Of a stretch of 5,340 nt of DNA, positions 1 through 5,340 are shown one piece after another. The stretch is from Caryophanales bacterium UBA970. Lineage in GTDB: Bacteria; Bacillota_I; Bacilli_A; RFN20; CAG-826. The notes under the pieces were generated by a model, which saw only the letters and a list, made by a program, of their open reading frames with translations, made no database searches and was not told the origin of the DNA. A program made the position numbers and the translations under genes. The DNA lies in contig DBCA01000096.1 of NCBI GenBank assembly GCA_002292805.1, positions 1 through 5,340 on the forward strand, written 5' to 3'. Position 1 is the stretch's first letter; each line of letters starts with the position of its first letter.

Positions 1-240
1 TTCATTGACAGCAAAAAAGGTGACCAACATTTTCGGATAAACAATATCAATACCGATAATCGATTGAATTTGATGTTTTTTGGTTAAAGTTGCGAATTCA
101 GGAACACCGAATAAGACTTGATGATCGGCTAAGCCAACAGTTGAATAACCTTTTTCTTTGATTGCGGAAATAAGGCGGTCCATGGTAAAACCACTTGATA
201 AAAAAGAATAAGAACTTGTGAGATGAAGTGGTATGAACAA
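1..240 (-). CDS. dnaE: DNA polymerase III alpha subunit DnaE, N-terminal 80 codons (partial, runs off the left edge)
   Basis: Catalytic subunit of the replicative C-family DNA polymerase; only the start of the N-terminal PHP domain is visible. The translation begins (M)FIPLHLTSSYSFLSSG and continues with a GLADHQVLFGVPEF stretch (residues 36-49) and IIGIDIVYP (61-69). This matches the family pattern of an H-x-H-S-x-Y-S-L-L opening, an L-T-D-H-x-x-x-x-G segment and then P-I-I-G. The start is the TTG at 240-238: it has a GAGGAG Shine-Dalgarno six bases upstream, and the next in-frame ATG (codon 20) would cut off the first PHP motif. In that motif the second histidine is Thr8, so the metal site looks incomplete, as in several DnaE proteins; D39-H40 of the second motif are kept. 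It lies 63 bases after nrnA on the same strand. The family is clear; whether it is the main polymerase or the DnaE paired with a PolC cannot be told from 80 residues. Confidence 0.9.
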   Translation of the reverse strand, partial: MFIPLHLTSSYSFLSSGFTMDRLISAIKEKGYSTVGLADHQVLFGVPEFATLTKKHQIQSIIGIDIVYPKMLVTFFAVNE

Positions 241-246
241 GGGTTT

Positions 247-252
247 CTCCTC
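247..252 (-). promoter_or_regulatory. Shine-Dalgarno site of dnaE
   Basis: Read on the minus strand this is GAGGAG, followed by six bases (AAACCC) and then the TTG start at 240. It is a strong site at normal spacing and is the main reason for accepting the non-ATG start. The nearby ATG at 254-252 is out of frame with dnaE. Confidence 0.8.
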
Positions 253-261
253 ATTAGAAAA

Positions 262-290
262 ATGATAGCATATTGATGCAGTTTCGTCAT
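262..290 (-). promoter_or_regulatory. Putative extended -10 promoter of dnaE
   Basis: On the minus strand there is a -10 hexamer TATCAT (267 to 262) preceded by TGC (270 to 268), giving an extended -10 (TGnTATnnT). Seventeen bases upstream of the hexamer lies ATGACG (290 to 285), a four-of-six match to TTGACA. Transcription would begin near 255, leaving a leader of about 15 bases that contains the Shine-Dalgarno. The site lies wholly in the gap after the nrnA stop, so dnaE could be transcribed on its own as well as by read-through. No terminator hairpin is visible in the gap. Confidence 0.45.
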
Positions 291-303
291 TGAAAATCTT
301 CGA

Positions 304-1290
304 TTATTTCAACAAATTATCTAAGTCTGCAATAAATTCAGGAAGTTCCTCAATTTTTGTCAATTTGCATCCACTGGCTTGGGCGTGTCCACCACCGCCA
401 TATTTTTGGGCCACTTGGTTAATTGTGACTTTTTTGCTGCGTATGGAGACCCGCCAAACGTTATCTTTTTTATCTTCGGAAATCGAGCACCAAATATGGA
501 TGTCTTTGATATTGCTAAACATATTGACACTGTCTTTACCTTGAGAAGATAACATGCCAAGATCACTTTGCTCTTGGTGAGTTAACACATAATATGCAAC
601 GCCTTTTGGAGAAATCTTATATTGATTTAACAGGTAAGCAGTAATCTTTAAATCTTCAAGGGTCTTTTCATACATTTTCAAGTAAACATCATCATGGGCA
701 TTGATGCCTGTTTCTAAAAGTTTTTTAGCAATTTCAAAGGTTTGGGGGGTTGTTGATTTATACATAAATCGACCAGAATCGCCAGCAATCCCAGCGTACA
801 AATACGTCGCCGCTTTTTTGGTTAATTTGTATTTGTCACCATAGCTCATCACCATTTTCATCCAAAGTTCGGAAGCAGCACATGTGTCCGTTTCAACCAA
901 CCAAATATCTCCGTATGGATTTAAATTAGGGTGGTGGTCAATCTTAATGAGCATGCCCCCAAGATTAAAGCGCTTATCGTCAATCCGTTCCATGTTTGCG
1001 GTGTCTACGACAATGCATAAAGTCTTTTTATCAAAAAACTTTTGACTTACTTTTTGCATTTTAGGATATAAGCGAGGGGTAAACGTTGGGTGGTCTTCAC
1101 CCACCACTTTGATTTGTTTTGAAGGGAAATTATCTTTAATCCAGGTGGCAACACCCCATTGAGTCCCTAAGGCATCAAAATCAGGGATGACATGACGAAA
1201 GACAACAATTTTTGGATATTTTTTAATCGCATTTAAAATATCTGCATAGATCGTGTTTGGTTTTGAGGCTTTACTTTTTGATGATTTCAT
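304..1290 (-). CDS. nrnA: NrnA-type bifunctional oligoribonuclease / pAp phosphatase (DHH-DHHA1 family)
   Basis: A 328-residue cytoplasmic phosphoesterase of the DHH/DHHA1 family. Characterised NrnA proteins degrade 2-5 base RNA fragments to mononucleotides and remove the 3' phosphate of pAp, using Mn2+. The DHH domain (about residues 25-180) shows H33-x-x-x-D37-x-D39, D96 in the VVDTAN segment, the D118-H119-H120 signature and D171 in GIAGDSGRF. The DHHA1 domain (about 225-326) ends in the RNA-binding loop YGGGGHAQASG (297-307). All expected metal ligands are present, and the length is close to the roughly 310-330 usual for the family. The ATG is supported by AAAGGA at 1301-1296, five bases upstream and inside the 3' end of ackA, so translation is probably coupled to ackA. 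Residues 1-12 are Lys/Ser-rich and outside the conserved fold. nrnA near dnaE is a known Bacillus arrangement. The stop is TAA. The family is certain; the exact substrate preference is inferred. Confidence 0.93.
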   Translation of the reverse strand: MKSSKSKASKPNTIYADILNAIKKYPKIVVFRHVIPDFDALGTQWGVATWIKDNFPSKQIKVVGEDHPTFTPRLYPKMQKVSQKFFDKKTLCIVVDTANMERIDDKRFNLGGMLIKIDHHPNLNPYGDIWLVETDTCAASELWMKMVMSYGDKYKLTKKAATYLYAGIAGDSGRFMYKSTTPQTFEIAKKLLETGINAHDDVYLKMYEKTLEDLKITAYLLNQYKISPKGVAYYVLTHQEQSDLGMLSSQGKDSVNMFSNIKDIHIWCSISEDKKDNVWRVSIRSKKVTINQVAQKYGGGGHAQASGCKLTKIEELPEFIADLDNLLK

Positions 1291-2464
1291 AGGTATCCTT
1301 TACAATCATTAATTCTTCATTCGCAGGAATGACCATCGCGGCAACTTTACTTTCAGGTTTAGTAATGATTGCAAGTTTTCCCCTTGTCGCCTTATTCACT
1401 TCAAGATCTTCAACAATCCCTAGCGCTGACTTGACTTCTTCAAGGATTAAATGCCTATAAAAACCTGAGTTTTCACCAATCCCGGCAGAAAACACCAAGA
1501 CATCCACCCCACCAAGTCGGATATGATACTGACCAATAAAATCGGCAATGCGTCTGACAAACAATTGATTGGCCAATTTAACTTGAACGTTACCTTGAAT
1601 ATCCGCTGCCTCTAAATCACGGGAGTCACTTGAAAGTTTTGACATTCCTAGCAAACCACTCTTTTTGTTAAACATCTCATAAACAGCCTCGTGGGTTAAT
1701 CCAGTTTTAAGGGCTGCAAAGTGAAGAACACTTGGATCGATATCCCCGGTTCTAGTTCCCATCATGATGCCACCTAATGGGGTTAGCCCCATGGACGTGG
1801 CAACAACTTTGCCGTCTTTAATGGCAGCAAGGGATGCTCCTGAACCCAAATGAATCGTAATGATATTAGGATTATTTTTAACTTTATAATGTTGGCGGAC
1901 TTGTAAGGATAAATATTTATGGGAAGTGCCGTGAAAGCCATAACGTCTTAAGTCATATTTTTCATAGAGTTCATAAGGAATTGGGAATAAAAAATCTTGA
2001 GGGGCCATGGTTTGGTGAAAAGCTGTATCAAAAACACCAACATTTTTAACCGTAGGCAAAATGGTTTGAAAAGCTTCAATCCCCATCAAGTTAGGACCGT
2101 TATGAAGTGGTGCTAACGGAATAAACTCTGTTACTTTTGCAATCACGTCTGAGGTAATAATTGCGCTCTTAAAGAAATACTTTCCACCTTGAACAATTCG
2201 GTGACCAACGCCTTCAATTTCTTTAAACGATTGAATGACTTTGTTTTCGATAAGATATTTCAGCAGTAGAGCAACACCCTCTTGATGATTTGCAATCGGG
2301 ATATTGATGGATAGTTTTTCTTGACCAATATTCAATGAAAAATTACCCACAGATTGTCCAATTCTATCAGCTGCTCCTGAACATATTAAAGTTTCTGACG
2401 GCATGTCATAAAGTTTAAACTTTAGACTACTACTACCTGCGTTAACTGCAATTATTTTACTCAT
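1271..2464 (-). CDS. ackA: Acetate kinase
   Basis: A 397-residue cytoplasmic kinase of the ASKHA fold, catalysing acetyl phosphate + ADP = acetate + ATP. It normally works with phosphotransacetylase (not in this window) to make ATP in fermentation. The length is typical (about 395-405). Visible motifs are the first signature VNAGSSSLKF (7-16, with N8), R89 in GHRIVQGG, D146 in VFDTAFHQ, H178 in YGFHGTSH, the phosphate loop HLGSGAS (205-211), the second signature IMMGTRTGDIDP (233-244, with R238), AGIGENSG (327-334) and the C-terminal ANEE (381-384) with the acidic residue near the active site. Two positions differ from the usual form: Q92 where HRVVHGG has His, and S208 where HLGNGAS has Asn. 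The ATG at 2464 is the only start before an in-frame TAG upstream (2488-2486). An SD-like AGGAAAG (2487-2481) sits rather far away, at 16 bases. It is first in an ackA-nrnA(-dnaE) run, overlaps nrnA by 20 bases, and is divergent from glgB. Propionate kinase is a less likely alternative. Confidence 0.95.
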   Translation of the reverse strand: MSKIIAVNAGSSSLKFKLYDMPSETLICSGAADRIGQSVGNFSLNIGQEKLSINIPIANHQEGVALLLKYLIENKVIQSFKEIEGVGHRIVQGGKYFFKSAIITSDVIAKVTEFIPLAPLHNGPNLMGIEAFQTILPTVKNVGVFDTAFHQTMAPQDFLFPIPYELYEKYDLRRYGFHGTSHKYLSLQVRQHYKVKNNPNIITIHLGSGASLAAIKDGKVVATSMGLTPLGGIMMGTRTGDIDPSVLHFAALKTGLTHEAVYEMFNKKSGLLGMSKLSSDSRDLEAADIQGNVQVKLANQLFVRRIADFIGQYHIRLGGVDVLVFSAGIGENSGFYRHLILEEVKSALGIVEDLEVNKATRGKLAIITKPESKVAAMVIPANEELMIVKDTYEIIKK

Positions 2465-2492
2465 GAAACCATTTACATTTCTTTCCTAGTGA

Positions 2493-2522
2493 ATTATACC
2501 GAAAACATACGCGATAAGGAAA
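2493..2522 (-). promoter_or_regulatory. Putative ackA-nrnA promoter
   Basis: A perfect TATAAT -10 box lies on the minus strand at 2498 to 2493. The -35 region is weak: TTTCCT at 2522 to 2517 (18-base spacer) is the best candidate and matches TTGACA at three of six positions. Predicted transcription start is A2487 or G2486, giving a leader of about 22 bases whose first bases are the SD-like AGGAAAG. The weak -35 could mean dependence on an activator, which is inference only. Confidence 0.5.
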
Positions 2523-2523
2523 T

Positions 2524-2555
2524 ACTTTTCTAGTTAATTTTAAAAAAAGAAAAGT
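2524..2555. repeat. 8-base perfect inverted repeat in the ackA-glgB intergenic region (possible operator)
   Basis: ACTTTTCT (2524-2531) is the exact reverse complement of AGAAAAGT (2548-2555), with 16 AT-rich bases between. The arms straddle the expected glgB -35 position, and the right arm ends two bases before the glgB -10 box. The left arm lies just upstream of the weak ackA -35. The placement would suit a regulator of glgB. The arms are AT-rich, so chance is a real possibility, and no known operator consensus is recognised. Confidence 0.35.
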
Positions 2556-2563
2556 TGTATAAT
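2534..2563 (+). promoter_or_regulatory. Putative glgB-glgP promoter
   Basis: A perfect TATAAT lies at 2558-2563, with a poor -35 (TTAATT, 2534-2539, 18-base spacer, three of six matches) and an A-rich tract at 2542-2553 in the spacer. The expected start point, six to seven bases after the hexamer, is G2570 or A2571, which is at the first base of the glgB ATG. No other convincing plus-strand promoter is seen between 2465 and 2570. Confidence 0.5.
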
Positions 2564-2570
2564 TATTAGG

Positions 2571-4433
2571 ATGCTTGCAAAAGAAATCATTAATCACTTT
2601 TTCAACTTTGGTTCCTTTCAAAGTTATGAGTATTTTGGTGTCCATCCCATGACCAAAACCAAGGATGGAAAAAAACTAACTGGTTTTGTTTTTCGTCTCT
2701 ATGCACCCAACGCAACTGAAGTCTTTGTTGTTGGTGATTTTAACCTATGGAAAGCTCAAGATCATCCAATGGAAAAAGTTCATGAATGGGGAATTTATGA
2801 AGCTTTTGTGGCCAACGCTAAGCTTGGTGATCGCTATAAATATCAGTTCAAAAACACCTATGGGGTTGTGGTTCAGAAAGCAGATCCTTATGCTTTCGAA
2901 GCAGAAGTAAGACCCTTGACGGCTAGTGTGGTGACAACCTATCAAGGTTTTCAATGGCATGATGAAGCCTATCTTGCCAATCGAAATCGGAATTTTGATC
3001 GACCCATGGCCATCTATGAAGTTCATTTAGGTTCCTGGAAAAAACCTGAGAAAAAAGAATTTTTTAGTTATGAAGACATGGCTGAACAACTGATTCCCTA
3101 TGTGCTAGAACATGGTTTTACTCACATTGAATTGATGCCCCTAACCCAACACCCTTTTGATGGGTCTTGGGGTTATCAAACCACTGGATTTCATGCCGTA
3201 GATTCTCGCTATGGTTCCCTAAATGGATTAATGACGTTTATTGACCGGTGTCATCAAGTAGGTCTTGGGGTGATTCTAGATTTTGTGGTCGTCCATTTTG
3301 CCAGTGATGGCTTTGGCTTACATGAGTTTGATGGCAGCAAATTGTATGAGTATTTTGATCCAAGAAGAACCTTCTCACAATGGGGATCACCCCAATTTGA
3401 TTTAAGTAAGCCGGTTGTCCGAAGCATGCTTTTTAGTAGCATCAACTATTTTATTTCGATGTTTCACCTTGATGGTATTCGCATTGATGCGGTGAGTAAT
3501 ATTGTTTATTGGGATGGCAATACCCAACAAGGAGAAAATTCTGGAGGGATTGCGTTTATTCGAGATTTAAATTCATTTATTCATACCTATCACCCAACCG
3601 TCATGAGCATTGCCGAAGACTCAACGTCATTTGGCGGCGTGACTCGTCCTGTAGAATTGGGTGGTTTGGGATTTGACTATAAATGGGATATGGGCTGGAT
3701 GAACGATACCCTTAAATACTATGGGGTGGATTTTGTTTATAAATTCTACGATCACCATAAGTTAACCTTTTCCATGCATTACTTTTATTCGGATAACTTT
3801 ATGTTGCCTTTATCCCATGACGAAGTCGTTCATGGCAAAGGCACCATTGTGAATAAAATGTGGGGTAACTATGATGAAAAGTTTGCGCTTTTACGTAATC
3901 TTTACACTTACCAATGGATGCATCCCGGAAAGAAATTAATTTTTATGGGTAACGAGATCGCTTCTTTTGATGAATGGAGCGAAAAGAAATCTTTACCATG
4001 GTTTTTTACTCAGTACCCAAAACACGATTCGGTTCGGACATTGTTGAAAGATCTGAATCGGATTTATAAACAAGAACCAAGTTTACATGTCGAAGAACAT
4101 AACCCGGCAAGATTTCGCTGGTTAATGGTGGATAATCGCCAAGATAATATTTATGTTTTTGAAAGAAAAGTGAATCATTCCACAATAATTATTGTTTTAA
4201 ACATGAAGGGTAATTACTATAATGATTATGATATCGGTGTGTTTGAACCAGGAACGTATCAAGAAATCCTAAATTCAGATAACGAAATCTATAGTGGTTG
4301 GCATCGGATTAACAAAAATCCATTGCTCACCAAGCGACAATCAGGGCCGGAAGGAAAACCGCATACGTTGACGTTAACCATTGGTTCATTTGCTGCCATT
4401 GTTTTAAAAAAAATAAGCGAAGATACTCGCTAA
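2571..4433 (+). CDS. glgB: 1,4-alpha-glucan branching enzyme (GH13)
   Basis: A 620-residue cytoplasmic enzyme that cuts an alpha-1,4 glucan chain and rejoins it by an alpha-1,6 bond, setting the branch density of glycogen. Domain order: a CBM48 module (about 35-115, with FRLYAPNATEVFVVGDFN at 41-58), the GH13 catalytic barrel (about 145-500) and a C-terminal beta domain (about 520-615). The four GH13 regions are visible: region I with D237 and H242 (DFVVVHF), region II GIRIDAVSN with nucleophile D306, region III SIAEDST with acid/base E349, and region IV LPLSHDEVVHGK with D417. HPGKKLIFMGNE (451-462) is also typical. It lacks the extra N-terminal module of the roughly 730-residue E. coli form, as in many Bacillota. 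Region I has Val240 where family members usually have Pro. The ATG keeps the conserved YEYFGVHP leader; upstream frame reading meets TAA at 2541-2543 with no other ATG, GTG or TTG. There is almost no Shine-Dalgarno (only TTAGG touching the ATG). glgP follows after 20 bases. Confidence 0.95.
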   Translation: MLAKEIINHFFNFGSFQSYEYFGVHPMTKTKDGKKLTGFVFRLYAPNATEVFVVGDFNLWKAQDHPMEKVHEWGIYEAFVANAKLGDRYKYQFKNTYGVVVQKADPYAFEAEVRPLTASVVTTYQGFQWHDEAYLANRNRNFDRPMAIYEVHLGSWKKPEKKEFFSYEDMAEQLIPYVLEHGFTHIELMPLTQHPFDGSWGYQTTGFHAVDSRYGSLNGLMTFIDRCHQVGLGVILDFVVVHFASDGFGLHEFDGSKLYEYFDPRRTFSQWGSPQFDLSKPVVRSMLFSSINYFISMFHLDGIRIDAVSNIVYWDGNTQQGENSGGIAFIRDLNSFIHTYHPTVMSIAEDSTSFGGVTRPVELGGLGFDYKWDMGWMNDTLKYYGVDFVYKFYDHHKLTFSMHYFYSDNFMLPLSHDEVVHGKGTIVNKMWGNYDEKFALLRNLYTYQWMHPGKKLIFMGNEIASFDEWSEKKSLPWFFTQYPKHDSVRTLLKDLNRIYKQEPSLHVEEHNPARFRWLMVDNRQDNIYVFERKVNHSTIIIVLNMKGNYYNDYDIGVFEPGTYQEILNSDNEIYSGWHRINKNPLLTKRQSGPEGKPHTLTLTIGSFAAIVLKKISEDTR

Positions 4434-4435
4434 AT

Positions 4436-4442
4436 GAAGGAG
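4436..4442 (+). promoter_or_regulatory. Shine-Dalgarno site of glgP
   Basis: GAAGGAG just after the glgB stop, with 11 bases to the ATG at 4454. It is a strong site and fixes the glgP start. An ATG at 4434 that overlaps this site opens only a six-codon frame ending in TAA and is not a gene. The contrast with the missing site at glgB shows that this organism does use Shine-Dalgarno pairing. Confidence 0.75.
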
Positions 4443-4453
4443 TCTATACCCTA

Positions 4454-5340
4454 ATGTTTAAAAATAAACAAGAGTTCAAAACTATTTTTCTTGAGCGTTT
4501 AGAATCAAAGTTTGGCCGGACTATTCAAGATAGTCACATCACCGAAAGGTATGAAATTATTGGCCACATGATCCGTGATTATGCTGGTCAAAACATGAAG
4601 AAACTAAGGACCACTGATAATCAAAAACACCCACGCCAGCTCATTTACTTTTCTATGGAGTTTCTCATTGGAAAATTAATGTTAAATAATTTACAAAATC
4701 TTGGCATTTATGAATTGGTCGAAGAAGGTTTAAAAGATTTAAATTTATCCTTACAAGAACTAATTGACATGGAAACGGATGCTGGATTAGGGAATGGCGG
4801 TCTAGGTCGGCTTGCTGCTTGCTTTTTAGATTCAATCGCCTCTTTAGGCTATCCGGGTCACGGCAACACCATTCGCTATGATTATGGATTTTTTAAACAA
4901 AAAATTGTCAACGGCAAACAATTAGAAGTTCCCGACATTTGGCTTAAAAACGGCAACGTTTGGGAAGTCAAGAATTATAAGCACGCGGTCGACGTTAAAT
5001 TTTATGGTCAAGCAGAAACGTATTTAAAACCAGATGGTGGATACGCGATTCGTACGGTCAATGCATTGAATGTTCGAGCGGTTCCTTATGATATGGCCGT
5101 GATTGGGTATCGTAATGGGATGACCAACAATTTAAGATTATGGTCCTCCGAACCAACCGAAGAAAATATTCCCAGCAATCAAAGTTTCAAAGAATATTTA
5201 CAAACTGTCAAAGAAATCACTCATGGATTATATCCAGATGATTCCACAGAACAAGGAAAAATCTTACGATTAAGGCAACACTATTTCTTAGTATCTGCTG
5301 GGCTTCAATCGGTGGTGGGTTCTCATTATCGTCGCTTTAA
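4454..5340 (+). CDS. glgP: Glycogen/maltodextrin phosphorylase, N-terminal 295 codons (partial, runs off the right edge)
   Basis: A GT35 alpha-glucan phosphorylase, which releases glucose 1-phosphate from non-reducing alpha-1,4 chain ends using phosphate and pyridoxal phosphate; cytoplasmic. The frame is open from the ATG to the last base; the family is usually 750-850 residues, so roughly a third is visible. Diagnostic stretches are LIYFSMEFLIGKLMLNNLQN (63-82), ETDAGLGNGGLGRLAACFLD (107-126), the glycine-rich substrate/phosphate loop region, IRYDYGFFKQKI (140-151), DIWLKNGNVWE (161-171) and LYPDD followed by LRLRQHYFLVSAGLQ (259-263, 271-285). The pyridoxal phosphate lysine lies in the C-terminal part, outside the window. 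No frameshift is seen. It sits 20 bases after glgB with its own strong Shine-Dalgarno and no terminator between, so the two are almost certainly one transcript. GlgP and MalP cannot be separated with confidence on this fragment; pairing with glgB favours a glycogen role. Confidence 0.95.
   Translation, partial: MFKNKQEFKTIFLERLESKFGRTIQDSHITERYEIIGHMIRDYAGQNMKKLRTTDNQKHPRQLIYFSMEFLIGKLMLNNLQNLGIYELVEEGLKDLNLSLQELIDMETDAGLGNGGLGRLAACFLDSIASLGYPGHGNTIRYDYGFFKQKIVNGKQLEVPDIWLKNGNVWEVKNYKHAVDVKFYGQAETYLKPDGGYAIRTVNALNVRAVPYDMAVIGYRNGMTNNLRLWSSEPTEENIPSNQSFKEYLQTVKEITHGLYPDDSTEQGKILRLRQHYFLVSAGLQSVVGSHYRRF

Noticed and set aside
241..303. A possible terminator between nrnA and dnaE
   Set aside because: I find no GC-rich stem followed by a T run in either direction; the gap is better explained by the dnaE promoter and Shine-Dalgarno.
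290..544. An 84-codon plus-strand frame opposite the 3' end of nrnA
   Set aside because: It is the complement of the conserved DHHA1 domain and has no credible start signal or family resemblance; a shadow frame.
2494..2507. A cre-like sequence (TTATACCGAAAACA) for CcpA catabolite control next to ackA
   Set aside because: It matches seven of nine fixed positions of TGNAANCGNWNNCA but misses the key G2 and A4. It also overlaps the ackA -10, whereas the known Bacillus ackA cre site lies upstream and activates. Too weak to annotate.
2457..2645. A 62-codon minus-strand frame spanning the ackA-glgB gap
   Set aside because: It starts inside glgB, crosses both promoters, ends within the ackA start, has no Shine-Dalgarno support or recognisable motif, and is rich in Lys and Phe as expected for AT-rich non-coding sequence.
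2745..3026. A 93-codon minus-strand frame inside glgB
   Set aside because: It lies opposite well-conserved GlgB coding sequence (CBM48 and the start of the barrel) and shows no domain; a shadow frame.
4434..4454. A six-codon frame (ATGAAGGAG to TAA) between glgB and glgP
   Set aside because: It consists of the glgP Shine-Dalgarno itself and has no ribosome site of its own.
1..5340. Mobile elements, CRISPR arrays, tRNA/rRNA genes or a novel multi-gene system
   Set aside because: All but about 190 bases are accounted for by five recognisable housekeeping or carbohydrate genes, and no direct repeats, transposase remains or RNA-gene signatures were seen by eye.

Overview
The window is moderately AT-rich, gene-dense bacterial DNA. 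It holds five protein genes in two divergent groups around a 106-base control region, and no RNA gene, mobile element or CRISPR array. The proteins resemble those of Bacillota and Tenericutes. All 24 tryptophan codons in the visible reading frames are TGG, none is TGA, and the three visible stop codons are all TAA. This fits the standard bacterial code and argues against a Mycoplasma-type organism that reads TGA as Trp. A walled low-GC Bacillota or a standard-code Tenericute (Acholeplasma/Izemoplasma-like) is my inference; the sequence does not settle it.

Left side, minus strand (read from right to left): ackA (acetate kinase, 2464 to 1271), then nrnA (nanoRNase/pAp phosphatase, 1290 to 304), which overlaps the end of ackA by 20 bases, then the first 80 codons of dnaE (DNA polymerase III alpha subunit, from 240 to beyond the window edge). 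ackA has a TATAAT box upstream. dnaE has a strong Shine-Dalgarno sequence, a TTG start and a plausible promoter of its own in the 63-base gap after nrnA. The nrnA/dnaE neighbourhood is also known in Bacillus, so this side looks like conserved housekeeping.

Right side, plus strand: glgB (glycogen branching enzyme, 2571 to 4433) and, 20 bases later, glgP/malP (GT35 glycogen or maltodextrin phosphorylase, from 4454, running off the right edge with 295 codons visible). These two act on the same alpha-glucan polymer: GlgB makes alpha-1,6 branches and GlgP releases glucose 1-phosphate from chain ends. ADP-glucose pyrophosphorylase and glycogen synthase genes do not lie between them and may lie outside the window.

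The central region (2465-2570) is the most informative non-coding part. It has back-to-back perfect TATAAT boxes, one per direction. The glgB box lies so close to the ATG that its transcript is probably leaderless. An 8-base perfect inverted repeat straddles the glgB -35 region. I see no undescribed system here; the remaining points of interest are substitutions in usually conserved active-site motifs of AckA, GlgB and DnaE.
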